Positions 24,561-37,398 of a DNA stretch of 64,000 nt are shown here, one piece after another. Both the position numbers and the translations under genes were made by a program. Every line of letters begins with the position of its first letter. Position 1 is the first letter of the stretch. Where the stretch lies: contig JAQFVV010000020.1 of the NCBI GenBank assembly GCA_028023455.1, forward strand, positions 5,003,092 through 5,067,091, read 5' to 3'. The notes beneath the pieces were generated by a model. It searched no databases, had not been told where the DNA came from, and saw only the letters and a program-made list of their open reading frames with translations. Source of the stretch: Epiperipatus broadwayi. Its lineage: Eukaryota; Onychophora; Udeonychophora; Euonychophora; Peripatidae.

Positions 24561-24657
24561 ATATGTCATAGCATCGGCCGGGACGCGATCCCACAACCGT
24601 CTGCAACCAATTACTTGCTTGCATGGCAGCTGCGATACCTCTCGGCTAACAATTTTT
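24561..24657 (-). mobile_element. tRNA-derived SINE (family 1), minus strand
   Basis: On the minus strand: ttgttagccgagaggtatcg, ...aattggttgcagacggttgt, gggatcgcgtcccggccgat, gctatgacatatg, then an A-rich tail. Close to the 25524 and 37399 copies and in inverted orientation to 25524, 0.87 kb away. Confidence 0.9.
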
Positions 24658-25523
24658 TTTTTTTAAAATAACATTATTCCAATTTAAATCCTGTTCATAG
24701 GAATGACACTGGTATGGCTTCTTTTTTACACAGTATTGATAAAACTTAGAAAAAAAAATACTATACGAATAATATAACAATTTTATCAACTTAACTTTGC
24801 ATATTTTCGAAGTTTCTTTCTAGTTAATAAAATTTAATCTTTAGACTGAAGGGTAGAGGACTTACACAAACGCATTGTTGCCTTCAGATTTATTTTGAAA
24901 TTCAAATCTGTAATTTTTGTTGCTTGAATACAAGTACTTCCTGTGTGGTTCTTCATTTCCCATACGTTAAATAAACAATACTGGGAAATATATAAATATT
25001 TATCTAATTATAGCTGAAGAGTAAAATAATAAGAAAATTCCTATAAACTTTTGCAAACCTGCTGTAGTTTATCTGCAGTGAATAATATATTTCTTCAAGT
25101 ATTCTTCATCATTTACAGGTTTTTGTTTTATTACATTGCAGTACTTTTCCCTTTCTCCACATATCTGCAATGTTTGATTCAAAGCCACGATGTAATTATC
25201 ATAATTTATGGATAATAGGGAATTGTAACATAACATGCATTTTAAAGACATATACACGCATATATTTACTTTTTTAAAATATATTTACTTGTATATTTTA
25301 TATCGTAATTAATTTTTTGTAAAAATATGCATACATGCGGATATGTATACATATATGTTGATAATGTATATAGCACGCACATGTATCGATATACAAGTGT
25401 GTATAGATATTATGCATTGACCTGTGAATTTTTTTTTTTCGCGACATAAACAATTAAAATAGTGGATATAGAAATCATAGATACTGTTGTACTGTATTAA
25501 GTTTCCATCCATATAATGCAAAA
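24658..25523. other. No gene seen
   Basis: AT-rich spacer between two inverted SINE copies; nothing recognised. Confidence 0.5.
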
Positions 25524-25629
25524 GCGTTGTTAGCCGAGAGGTCATCGCAGCCGCCTTGCAAGCAAGTAGTTGGTTGCAGACGGTTGTGAGTTCGCGTACC
25601 GGCCGATGCTATGACATATGGGGGAGAAA
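25524..25629 (+). mobile_element. tRNA-derived SINE (family 1)
   Basis: gcgttgttagccgagaggtc (A box), gttggttgcagacggttgtg, agttcgcgtaccggccgatg (B box with changes), ctatgacatatg, then ggggagaaaaa. Confidence 0.9.
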
Positions 25630-26611
25630 AACCACTCTATCCGACACAAAAATCTGTTTATTATTGTTAAAGTAAATATTCTTTAGATTTGTTTACAATT
25701 AGCTTCTAAAGTTTTATTTGTAAATGCATTAATTAAATTATTATTAGCGGAATTAAAAATATTTTATTTGTCGAAGTTCATACATATATAATGAAAGATG
25801 GAACTAAGGTATCAATTTCCTAATTTAATTTACTAAAAACTTATTTGTTTCTAACATTTATAATTCTATTATCATCATCATTATTTTTTATTCTCATTCT
25901 CTTTCCATTTTTGTATTTTTATGGTCTCCCATCACATAGATTAGAATAGGATCCGATTGTAGTAAGTCTTTCTTGACATCATTCATCTATTTGAATTCTA
26001 TGACAGGGAAAATAATTGTTTTTGCAACCTTATTTTTATTCTTTAATTTCATACACAAAACAATTCTGATTCCAATCTTATTCTTTCTTATAACTTTTCA
26101 TTCCATTTTGGTTTTTTTCTTCAGGATTTAGAATGGCTGATTTGATAGGAATATATTCAATATATATTTTTAATAAAAAAGAAAAGTGCATCACACGACT
26201 TAATAATTTTTTTTCGCATATTTGGATTCATATATATATATAATTGTATAAAATTTCTTTACCTTAGTTTGACTTCTTAAAAAAAAAAAACTATGGATGT
26301 GACCTTTAAAAAGGAAGTCTTTTGAAATATTTTGTGAAAAAGAAATATCATTACTGCAACCATCAATAAGCGTTTGTGAGAGTAAACACATTAACAATCG
26401 TTAGAAGAATTTATCTTTAATAAAAGTACCATATAACCAATTAAAGTAGTTTTAAGAAAAACTAGCGCAAACATCAAATGAATTACACTAACTAAAAAAG
26501 TATCCTTTTACATACCTGACTGATTACTCAAAAACAAAACAATATATATATATATGCGCAAAAAAATCTACAATAAAATTGAAACTTTATTTCCATTGAT
26601 ATTTTAAAGCA
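25630..26611. other. No gene seen
   Basis: AT-rich spacer with homopolymer runs; nothing recognised. Confidence 0.5.
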
Positions 26612-26787
26612 ATATATATCATCATCATCATCAACCATTATCAATCCACTGCAGGATGAAGATCTCTCCAAGTTCAATCCATCTTTTCCTATCTTTAGCG
26701 TCTCTTCTCCACATCACCCCTGCACACTTTCTTATTTCATCCATCCATCTCACATGTGGTCTCTTTCTGGGTCTTTTACAACATCTA
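26612..26787 (-). mobile_element. RTE-type LINE, 3'-terminal fragment
   Basis: Encodes the same last ~48 residues as the 362-570 fragment (KRPRKRPHVRWMDEIRK ... IFILQWIDNG), with an (atc)n tail on the plus strand. Both fragments are truncated within a few bases of the same place (gggtctttta), which may mark a reverse-transcription stop. Confidence 0.87.
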
Positions 26788-26978
26788 TATATGGAAATAA
26801 ATAAAACAGTCACTAAAAGGCGAGTGTTCTAATATCCATACAAAAAATAAGAATGGAAGAGACTACACTGCTTATCAGAATAGGTAACTTTTGGATAATT
26901 AGTTACTATAAAATTATTTTCCTATTTTATTTATCTAAAAGCTACTATTTAAATACAGGTATATTTTATATCTCTGGA

Positions 26979-27198
26979 GTTTAGATGTAATTATAAGGGA
27001 TTTGAATCCAGATTTTCCAGCTCCCTTCAACTATTCGATCTATTTCATACAACTGATACACATGGCCACACACATTTGGAGATCGTTTACCTTTTTCACA
27101 TATGTGGTCATGTGTATCAGTTGTATGAGATAGATTGAATAGTTGAAGGGAGTTTGAAAGTCTGTGTTCAAACCCCTATAATTACATCTAAAAGTCTA
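26979..27198. mobile_element. Inverted pair of tRNA-like SINE units (family 2)
   Basis: The two arms (26979-27065 and about 27105-27198) are inverted copies that each read, outward to the end, catgtgtatcagttgtatga, gatagattgaatagttgaag, ggttcaaaccc-like B box, ataattacatctaaa. The centre (catttggagatcgtttacct) resembles the 3' flank of the hammerhead at 43.37 kb. Single-arm copies lie at 30845-30925 and 43415-43495. A palindromic DNA element is the alternative reading. Confidence 0.72.
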
Positions 27199-29754
27199 AT
27201 AATAACTAGATACTCATTTACCAACCAGTAATTAGAAAGATAAATACATTAGCAATGATTGGTTATCTAAATTGTAAGTCTTCTTAAAACCTGAAGAAAA
27301 TATCGAAGTTTAATCTAGATTTAAACTTTGAATCACAAACAAGCAGAGAGATGTAAAACATCTCTGCCACAAGATCTTTTTGTGTATACACCTAGGGTTG
27401 CCATAAGTGTCTGTGCATATTGTGTAGAGCTCAAAGGTACTTCATCACTGGTGCACCAAGACATCAATACAATTAATAAATTTATATGTAAATAAAATTG
27501 TTTACATTTTCAAATCCTTTTATCATTAGAAATACTTTCTTAGTATAAATACTTTTTATTTAAATATATAAAGAATATTTCTTTCCTTATTTGTGCCAAT
27601 TATATAGGTTTCAAATTTCTAAGTATGAGTTCGAAATATACTACATATATATTCTTATCATTATACTAAACTGAACTGACTGATAACATTTTGTCATGAT
27701 AATTAATAAAATTTATATATAAATGTACAGATTTCCGAATTCTTAGAAACACATTCTGATTGTAAATATTTATTATTTAAATATAAGAGGGATATTTCTT
27801 TACTTAAATTTATTATTGTGTCAATTGCTCTAACCTCAAAATACATTTCATATATATTCTATCACTGCACAAAACTGCAAAGGCTGATGCCTTTTCATCA
27901 CTATAATTAATACAATTTATATGCAAATGAAAATGTTTAGATTTCCCAATCATTTTTATTTAAATATCCTAATTTTTTTTTTATAAAAAGTGACATATTA
28001 TTATTAATAATTTATTTAAGAATAAAACTTATTTTAAAAATATTGTCTCATAATTACAACAATTCTGCATATGATAAAATTCTCTTTATTAATAATATTT
28101 TACAAGGCTTAAATGTGTTCTTTAATTTAGAATATTGGACAAAATGGCTGCCTCCAAAAGGTGAGATCTGGGATCAAATCTAATGCTATGTTGTGCTAAA
28201 AAAATTTAATAACGTTATCTTCCTCTCTTTTTTATTATGCAGTATTATCTTTTTACATGTTTCACTAAATAGCTTTTTCTACATTTAATAATAATATTAT
28301 CCTTTTTTTAGATGTCATATTATTTTTTTTACATGTTTTACTAAACTGCTTTTCCTTGCTAAAACCTTGTAATTGATCCATAATCCACACTACAATCCAA
28401 ATCTAAGGAAAACACAATGAGTAAAAACATACTTTTTAAAAATATATTATTACATGTTAAAATATTTAATTCTTAACAAATTTCCTGATATTGATATTAT
28501 TTAATGTAAACCGCTATATGATTGGAGTATTGACAAAGTCTATAAAATGTGTCTAGTAGTTTGACTTTTTTTGTTTATAGTTATCCAACATAACCTATGA
28601 ATAAACAAAATAAAGTGCAAAATCCTTCTAATCTAAGTATAAAAATTTAAAATTTCTTTCCTTAAATAAATCCTGGCTAAATCCCTAATTGTCAAACTAT
28701 ATAATAAAGTATAATATATAATAGGACTTATTAATAAGCATTAAAAATATAATATAGTAGTGTAGATATTTTAATATTGAACAAAAACAAGTGAAAGTAT
28801 TTTTGTTTTTAATAAACAAGTTTTGTGTCTGAGAGATACTGATTTAAAAATGATAAATAGATTTTTGAAAACAACTTTCTTTTTAACAAAGAGAATTATG
28901 ACAGTGATGCTATTTAAAATTGACCTAGTTTGGTAGAATAAAATATAAAAGTTCTTTTGTTTTGTTTCTTGTTTTAAAAAGTAAGGATAGGAAAAAACAG
29001 AAATAGTAATTTTAGTATGATTAAATTTAAAAATTCATCATGTAATCTAAAATCTCATAATTTTCACTGACAGATCTTTTTTGGCCAACTTTTATTTTTT
29101 ATAAATTCAATGTAAATTTTAAAAAAAAGTCAAAAATAAAAAAAAAAATGAACAAAGATTTTTCTGCTGATGGTTTACAAGAACATTTTCTTTTTAACTT
29201 GCTAGAAATTAGTTTCAAAATAAACTTTATTGTTGATTTTAAATGTTTCTGGAAACAATAGTCTAGATTTGTTCATTTAAATGGTTGTAGTTTTTAACTA
29301 AAAACTATAACAACAAAAAAATTTAAATCAATAAAAACAATTATATTAAACTATTTTTTTTCATAGACATTTAATTTGTTTTTATTTGGAGTGTTTGATT
29401 GGATTTGTATTGAGATAAATTAAAGTCTACATAGCAATTCCCTGCTTTCTCTCTCTCCTCACTTTTTAAAAAAAGCCTCAAGGAAAGAATACAACTTTTT
29501 AAAGACAAAATATGTATGTCAATTAGAAACCAAAACAAGTTGTTTGAATTAGGAAATAGACCCTGCTGTTCACATCTCCTCTCTTTAAAAGTCAATAAGA
29601 AAAAAGAACTTGAAAAAAATATTTGAAAACAAAATCAAACAGGTTGTTTGAATTATAGAATACTACAGATGCTGTTTACCCCCCCCCCAACTTTCTCTCC
29701 TCATTTTTCATCAAAAAGTCAATAAGAAAGAAAATATTTACATAAATGTTTAAC
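27199..29754. other. No gene seen
   Basis: About 2.5 kb of AT-rich sequence; no coding potential or repeat copy recognised. A C-run lies at 29679-29687. Confidence 0.5.
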
Positions 29755-29940
29755 TAACATTTATTTTTATAAAGCACAAACAGTATTGAAATTAAATTGA
29801 GAGACTCCAAAACCTCTCGTGCTCATTATTATAACAGCCAATCAGATCATAAATACAAATTCTCTATCTTGTATTTATGATCTGATTGGCTGTTATAGTA
29901 ATGAGCATGAGAGGTTTTGCAATCTCAATTTCATTTTAAT
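29755..29940. mobile_element. Near-perfect palindromic (MITE-like) element
   Basis: Arms of about 70 bp: left attgaaattaaattgagaga ... gctcattattataacagcca atcagatcataaatac; right is its inverse with few changes, around a ~12-bp centre. The sequence cagccaatcagat is shared with the arms of the foldback element at 12222. Flanking taaatgtttaac occurs on both sides (about 29743-29754 and 29940-29951), a possible duplication. Confidence 0.82.
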
Positions 29941-30189
29941 AAATGTTTAACATAGAATAGTGCCCAAAAAAATCTGTCTATTATAAATTGAAAGAAGAAC
30001 TTTGAAATTCTAAAGTAATCCAAAGAAAATTTGAAAATTGACTTCTCTTTAGATATTGAAAAAAAAATACTACTAAAAGTTCACCCAAAACACAACAAAA
30101 TCTGTTAATGAAAACTAAGAATAACAGGTTTTTGATAACACATTGAATTTATAAATTAAATTGTAGGTATGATGATAAATCACCATTTT

Positions 30190-31720
30190 TCAAAGGCAGC
30201 TCTAATACCACAGTACTGATTTCTAGCAACTCTATACCACAACAAATCAGAAAACTGCCTCATTTCATCCACCCATATCATATATTATCTCTTTCTAGAT
30301 CTTTTATGCTCTCTTGGGACATGATTTAAAACTTCAACAATCTATCTACTATCATTTCTTATAGCAATATGTCCAACCCAGTTCCATTTCAGTCTCTTAA
30401 TTCTTTTAATGACATCAATGATAATAACTGTTTATTCTCTCAGCCATGGATTTCATCTCAATTTCTTCTTGTTGCTCCCAACCTACATCTCTCCATACTT
30501 TGTTAAGAGGTTTGAAGCTCTATATTACTCTTTTATTAAGTATGTAAGTCTCAGATCCATAAATAAAAGAAGTAAAATCCATCTATTAAAAATTTTTCTT
30601 TTCAAACAAATAGGCTTATGTCTTTTTAATATTGGTTACTTCTACTAAAATCACTCCATTCAAGTTTAATTCTGTGATTAGTTTCATTCATTATTTTCAT
30701 CTGTATTAACAATCTGACCAAAGTATTTACTGTCATTAACTTCATTTAATTCATCACTATCAAACTTTATTTTCTTTCTTTGAAAAAAATCCATTGAATA
30801 TTACTTTTTTTTTTAACATTTGCATTTAGTCCTATTTTCTTAGCAGTATGAGATAGTATGAATAATAGTTGAGGGTAATGTAAAAGTCTGAGTTCAAACC
30901 CCCTATATATTACATATTGGAGTGCAGGTATGAAAAATCATATACTGTAGAAAAATCATATATTACTTTCTTCTAAAAACTTTCACAGCATTTCCTGAAG
31001 CTCTACAACATTATTTGCAAAATAATCACATCATTTGCAAAATCTAGATGATTTAAATAACATACATTTATTTATAATCCCTTAGCTTCCCATTTTGATC
31101 CATGAAATATTTCTTATGAAGCTGCAATAAAAAGTTCTGAAAATATGGAATCATCCTGTCATACATCCTTCTCAATGTTAATCTTAGTATCCCATTGCAA
31201 CCATTGCTGATGCATTTGAACACATATTAATAATAATCCAAGTCTATATCTTGATTGACCAATAATTTAATCCCAATTAAGATGCTTATAGAATTAAATG
31301 CTTTTTTTCTACCACTTCAAAACATGCATAATTCATATTCACTGATTCTCTTTAAAACTTCTCCCAGTACTTAGATGTGATCCACTGTGCTAAAACCACT
31401 TTTAAATTTAGCTTGTTCTTAATTTCTAATAATTCCTTTATCACTGTTCTTAAATATTAATATTATTACTGCATTCTCCTAATCATTTAATATATAATTT
31501 TGTTAATATTTTTTTTATTATTTCTTCACCTGATACTTTTAAAATATAGTTTCATAATTTCCTGAAACTTTTTCCTTTTTCATAGATTTTAATGCATGTC
31601 TATTCTTCATTTAAAATTCTGGGCAATTCAGAGGATGCAATAACTTTAGAGGTATACTTTGTTTCCTTGTTCTTAATTCCTTTAAAACTTCAAAGAGAAA
31701 TCAAAAAGTCTCCTTTCAGT
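30190..31720 (-). pseudogene. RTE-type LINE copy, truncated at both ends
   Basis: Minus strand. The order of segments parallels the 9-kb copy: the region upstream of the C-terminus (plus strand: ctcatttcatccacccatat; gcaatatgtccaacccagtt), the GSE-W block (agtctcagatccataaataa at about 30550), and the RT region to about 31720. A tRNA-like SINE-2 fragment (30845-30925) interrupts it. Heavily mutated. Confidence 0.78.
30845..30925 (+). mobile_element. tRNA-like SINE (family 2) fragment inside RTE
   Basis: gatagtatgaataatagttg, agggtaatgtaaaagtctga, gttcaaaccccctatat: same order as the 43415 copy, with the B box gttcaaacc at 30892-30900. Confidence 0.75.
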
Positions 31721-32624
31721 TAATAGCACAACACTTTTCTTCAATCAATCATTTATTACACTAGATAATATTGTCACATTATTTTCTGCCCAGATATAAC
31801 TTTTAAACATTATTAAAAAATTAATGTATCATTTTATTAAACACAAGCAAATGACATTTTTAATGCAACTACAAACATCCATTTTTTTTTCATATTTAAT
31901 ATCTTAAATACTTTTTAAAATCTCCATTACATTTCATTTGCTAGAAACATATATATAAAGTCATTTATCTTTTTCAGGTAGTATCTTTAGTTATATGTTT
32001 TAAGTAGATGTGATGGATTGGAAATTTGAAAGTATATATGATTATATATATAACTAAAATAATCTAAATACATACTCAGTATAAATTTATTTATATCATT
32101 TTTTCCCACATTAGGCTTTCATGCATTTATAATCTATCCTATAATATGTATGAACAAATATTTTGTAATTCCTCATAGTCCTATTTAGAATTACAGATGA
32201 TGAGAAATCAATGCTTAATAATATATTAGGATGAGAAATGAGAGTTCCATTCCTCACACATTTGTAGCACTATTATTTACATAATATTAATTCCAACTTT
32301 CTACACTGTAATTTAAATACCAAACTATTTTATAAATAAACAGATTTATTTTTATTGAAAGCTTAGATAGTGAGAAATAGTTTTATTTCAAAACTAAGTT
32401 TTGGTTGAGAGATTTTGATTTTTTTACCTTTCAATAAATTACAAAATATTACAGAAATGTTATAGTTTCATTAATGATTATGATTTTACAAAAATATTTT
32501 CTCCAAGTGTTATTCAAAAAAATATATAATAATACCAGAAAATGAGATTTTGTTTAATATAAAAAGCTTATATTATTAAAATTCTGTTTAATAATAAACA
32601 ATATATATGTCACCGATATCATTA
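31721..32624. other. No gene seen
   Basis: AT-rich spacer; nothing recognised. Confidence 0.5.
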
Positions 32625-32880
32625 AAAAAATTAAGAGACTAAAATGGAGCTAGACTGAACATATTACAAGAAAAAAATGATAATAGATGAATAGTTGAAA
32701 TTTTAAACTGGATTCTAAGATATTGCAAATACCTAAAAAATGCTATATGTGGGATGAATGGATGAAATAAAGAAATTTTCTGGTGAGTTGTTGTGAAAAG
32801 AAGCGAGGGATTGGAAACAATACTAAAGTTGAAAAGACCATCCTTAAAATGAATCAATAATGGTTAAAATGATCATGATG
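32625..32880 (+). mobile_element. RTE-type LINE, 3'-terminal fragment, old
   Basis: Matches the RTE 3' end in order: ttaagagactaaaatggagc, gataatagatgaatagttga, aattttaaactggattctaa, gggatgaatggatgaaataa, and the tail aatggttaaaatgatcatga. More diverged than the other copies. Confidence 0.8.
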
Positions 32881-33019
32881 ATATATATATATATTTGATT
32901 ATTAAATTGTTTTCTGATGGTTAGTCAAAATAGGACATGTTTGGGCAGCAAATATCAGATAGAGCAATACAATTGCATTAGTTGACCAAATTGAATTTTT
33001 TATTTATAACTGAAAAGCT

Positions 33020-33345
33020 TTTGGATCTATCATCATCATAATCAACCATTATCAATCCACTGCAGAATGAAGGTCTCTATAAGTTCAAACAATCTTCTCC
33101 AATCTTTAGCTTCTCTTCTCCAATCACCATACACACTTTCTTATTTCATCCATCCATCTCACATGTGGTCTCTTTCTGGGTCTTTTACAATATTTTGAAA
33201 TCCAGGTTAACATTTCAATTGTCTATCTATTACCATCCCTTCTAGCAATATGTCCAGCCCAACTACACTTTAGTTTTTTAATTTTTTCAATGAGGTCAGT
33301 AATACCTGTTGTTCTCTTATCCATATATCTATCACTCTTTGATAA
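33020..33345 (-). mobile_element. RTE-type LINE, 3'-terminal fragment
   Basis: Minus strand; plus-strand text starts with the atc repeat tail and tcaatccactgcagaatgaa, then the PHVRWMDEIRK block (catccatctcacatgtggtc). It extends 150 bp further upstream than the 362 and 26612 fragments (tgtccagcccaactacactt). Confidence 0.87.
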
Positions 33346-35510
33346 CTAAATATTGCATAATATTTTGAATAATACATTGTATCATTGTTTGTTTACTTTG
33401 TGAAAGGGTTTGATAATACTAATAAATCATCACATCATTTTCTGACTGTATTTATCTAATGCTTTTAAGATAAATATCTATTTCAGAGCTTTCCATCAGA
33501 AGTTTTGGTAATCAGGAAGTTACTAAATAGTAATGCTATTAAATTGATATTACCAGACTAATTTTTGGACCTTATATTAAGCAGACACTTTTTAATTTTT
33601 TTATTTATGCTAGATGTCTGTGAATTAGAATAAAGAGAACATCTCTAAAAGCTTAAATTTAATGTAAGCAGAAATGTCAAATGGTGTTTGTTGGAATATA
33701 CTATTGTAGCTATAGTTAATAAAATGCTGAGGCTACAAAAACAAATAGTTACTAGCTTAAAATCTAGTCTATACAACTATGCCAACAACTTGGTAAGAAA
33801 TTAAAATGTTATGGTGCTAAGATGCATAAGGCACTGAAATTAATTAATTTTAGACATACACTATCTTATACTATTCAAATTGAAGCCACAGCTATGGTCA
33901 AAATATAGAACAAATTATCTGTTATTATTTTATTATTATGACTTGAAAAATGACATATTCTTCTCAAGTATTCATTTTACTTTCAAGTATTGTTTTTGTC
34001 ATATGTCATTTAAACTCCCATTTCTTTTCTTTTAATCTTTCAAAGATTTGGTAAATCATGTTCAAAATATATTTACACTGTTTTATCAATGTTTGTCAAA
34101 AAATTAAATATTGAGAATCTTACGAAATAGCAAATAATACTAAATTTAAAAATGCATTCCAATATTTTAAAGAATTTTCTAATATATACATTATTAAAAC
34201 AATTCAAGCACTGAAACTGGAACCTAAATATCTTGGATTTTCTTATTGAAATAAATTTAAGTACATTGCCAAATAATTTCTTTTTTGTTAAAACAAAAAA
34301 AAACATTGAAACACTTGCTTTTTCTCCTGTCTTACATTGCAAACTTATCACAGTTTAACGTGCTCTTTTAACTTGTTCAGAAATTCCTTCTTTGGCAACT
34401 TAACAGATAATATTCATAATATTTCTCCCTTCCATTAGAGTTACAACCTTTCTAATATTTACTCTTTGATTTCTGAAGTGTTCATTTGTATTCAAAATAA
34501 CATTTCAGAAAGCATCTCTTTTCCTAAACAAATTAACCAACATTAAAGATAGAGATCAGAGTCGGGACCAATAGACAGTTTTAAAGCCACTTGGAATGTG
34601 ACCTTCTTAATCATTTCACTGTAGTCATCAATGAGAGAGGTTTGGGGTATTTGTGTTGAATAATTGTCAATTCCTATAAGAGTTTACAAATATTTGACAT
34701 ATATATATATATATTAATTGTTACTTTTTATTTTTTTTATGTTCCATACCATGTTTTGCTAAGATTGCAATTATATATGATTCTTATTTTTTTTTTATAG
34801 ATCTCGCATATACTATTTTTTGCTTATATATGTGAATTAACTAGAACATGTATCATTATTTATTCTTCTATGTAATTGCCTACATTCTGTTTTACAAGAA
34901 TTTATCCATCAGCTCTAAGCATGGAACTCTAAAATATCAACTCTAGGAATATGCTTGAAATTAATATAAAGATATTTAAAACCAAAGAAATTGAAAAGAT
35001 ATCAGAATTTGACTTTTATGAATTATTACTACTTTCTTATTTGCAGAATTTAGATTTTTGAATTGGGCATTAATTTAAAAAGTTGATTTAATCAATAAAA
35101 ACAACATTAATTGCCATATGGACTAGAACAATAGTAGCTACTTTAGAGCCCATGTCTTTTTTAGTGGAACCCTGCTTTTTTCATATTAGCAGTTTTATAT
35201 TGGACTTTTGAAACCTATTAATGCAAATTTTTATAAATTGAAATAAAAAATATCATCACACAGGGAATACTTATTAATAATGAAAAATTAATAATGAAAA
35301 ACCTGTCACAGACAATATTGTGTTCCATAAATTTTTTATGAATTCCACAATGTTAAAATTTTTACCATTTAAATCATTTTTTCCTCTCATAAATATTAAA
35401 TAATTATTTTTAAAAAAACTAAGCTATTTGTAAGCCTACAATTAAAAATACTGAACAGACGCCCTTGGTTTAAATCTAACTTAACAAACAATTCTTTAAA
35501 AATATATATA
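33346..35510. other. No gene seen
   Basis: About 2.1 kb of AT-rich sequence; nothing recognised. Confidence 0.5.
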
Positions 35511-35553
35511 AGTTGCCCGGGTTGCGGGTTATGACACTTAAAAAAAAAAAAAA
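35511..35553 (+). mobile_element. SINE (family 1) 3' fragment with internal deletion
   Basis: gttgcccgggttgcgggtta, tgacacttaaaaa: identical to 6037-6082 except that about 17 bases covering the B-box end and cgatgc are missing, then a long A run. Confidence 0.8.
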
Positions 35554-35783
35554 AAACTTTCCTTAATATTATAAAATGCTTGCACACACACACACAAATA
35601 AAATGTTTTTTTTTTTTAGTTTTTAAATGAAAATTTTGGAATACATTATGTAATCATTTATTTTTGTGAAGCAGGTTGTTAATTTCATATCAAAATAATT
35701 TTATACAAAAAGTTTATTTATGTAATTTAAAATTGCAATATTTCTAAAAATTTAAATTCACATAAAGTAACTGTCAATTTTAT

Positions 35784-35931
35784 TAAAACAGGCAAAACTC
35801 TCTATATGTATTGCCACTCAGTGCAAGCCAGAGTAATCACTGAGTGGCAATACGTATAGAGAGTTTTGCCTGTTTTAATAACAGTTATAAGCAACATAAG
35901 AAATGGTAATCATGTAATGTTTATTGGCTTA
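35784..35931 (-). mobile_element. Family C retroelement copy collapsed to a perfect hairpin
   Basis: Core 35787-35873 is an almost perfect hairpin with ~41-bp arms (ttaaaacaggcaaaactctc ... ttgccactcagtg) and a 14-nt loop. The hammerhead and body found in the 12.4 and 59.4-kb copies are missing. It is followed by the family leader (aacagttataagcaacataa, gaaatggtaatcatgtaatg). A 14-bp duplication, aactgtcaatttta, flanks it at 35769-35782 and 35932-35945. Confidence 0.83.
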
Positions 35932-36009
35932 TAACTGTCAATTTTAATAGTAGATTAAAATCAATTAAAGCTATAATGTTTATGTAATAAAAAAAATAAA
36001 CATAGTCAT

Positions 36010-36695
36010 TATTATAAAGAATGAACAAACCTCTGGTCATGCACTTCATAAATTTACATGCACTTGCCCATGAACATCGGTTTGGAAAGCATAAGTGTAC
36101 GCTTACACTTAGAATTTATCTATATATAAGCCAACCTTTTCTCACCATGCTGAAGTCACGGCTTCAATATATTGTGTACCTGAGTTATAAATTGTTAATT
36201 GAATTGTGCAAACTTATTCATTCTATAACTGGAGATAAGAATCTCATTTTTAACTACCTGCGATGATATATATATAGGCTCTAAGCATAAGCATACTGTT
36301 ATGCTTTTCAAACCGATGCTCATGGGTAAGTGCATGTAAAGCGCATGGCCAGGAGTTTGTTCCTTCTTTATAATATTATACACACAGTCTGCTATATAAA
36401 TAAATAATATACTATTTATTACAGCAATTTCAAAAGTTACTATGCATTTCATCGTAGGTGGTTAAAAATGAGATTCTCTCTTTCTATAGAATGAATAGAT
36501 TTGTACAGTTCAATTAACAATTTATAACTCAGGAACACAACAGATTGAAGCTTAGCACAATAAGTAAAGGTTGGCTTATAAGCATAAGCATATACTTATG
36601 CTTTTCAAACCGATGCTCACAGTTGAATCATGAAGCGCATGACAAGAGGTTTGTTCCTTCTTTATAACATTACATATGAAGTCTGCGCTATATAA
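36010..36695. mobile_element. Foldback element with ~250-bp arms and an extra internal arm copy
   Basis: The outer arms are 36013-36267 and 36447-36690 (inverted). Arm part A (ttataaagaatgaacaaacc, ... catcggtttggaaagcataa) is repeated a third time, inverted, at about 36285-36388. Part B (gagttataaattgttaattg, ... gagataagaatctcattttt) has its partner at 36447-36577. Layout A-B-A'-B'-A''. No coding sequence. The extra A' suggests a second insertion or template switching at the centre. Confidence 0.82.
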
Positions 36696-36854
36696 ATAAA
36701 TAATAGATTAAAGATAGGTATTAAACATAATTTCTAAATAGATATTTTAAAGCCAATAAAAATATTTAATTTGGTATTAATAACAATTACCAGAAAATTG
36801 TAACTTAACAAAACATCAAATAACTTTCTCTGCTTATGTTTAACTGTATGCTCT

Positions 36855-36975
36855 CTTTCAGAACAACTACTGTAAACTTGAGTAATCAGAGGATCCTAGG
36901 TGGAGTGTTATCACATAATCATCCCCATATTAGTTCTGGCTTGTGGCTTTATCAGTGAAGGGTTTGGATTTAATG
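36855..36975 (-). mobile_element. Family C retroelement remnant with decayed hammerhead
   Basis: Minus strand: CUGAUAA (36956-36950), AGCCACAAGCCA stem II region, GAAC instead of GAAA, then the UGGGGAU stem I strand. Gagtaatcag and atcatccccatatta on the plus strand match the body of the 12.4-kb copy. The core is mutated at several bases. Confidence 0.65.
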
Positions 36976-37398
36976 TATCTATATATCTACAAGCCACCTA
37001 GGACTTTTATATCATAAGTTAATGGCTTGAAATTCAAAAAAATTCTAATGTTACGAATCCAACCCACTGTATATTTCAGTTATATAAATCTGAAACTAGG
37101 TTGATAAGTGTATATTTTAGAGATCTCAGTTTTGTGCTAACTATAGGCACTTTTCATTCTTTGGCTAGGATGGTATATCACACAATAAATGCCTCTAAAG
37201 TAGAGTAAATAGAATAAAAAATGCTCCTAAAGCCATATTCTAATTGTAAACAGAGAAAATGATGTTTTGGTAACACAGGTCCTTGCTTTGTGCAACAGTA
37301 TCATTAAGATGGTCTTTTATTTTAAAAAAAAATTGTTGCGAATTAAACAAATTGTATTTAATTAAAAATTAAATGAAACTACTAATTAGAGGCGTCAA
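36976..37398. other. No gene seen
   Basis: AT-rich spacer; nothing recognised. Its last 12 bases before the SINE form the left target-site duplication. Confidence 0.5.
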
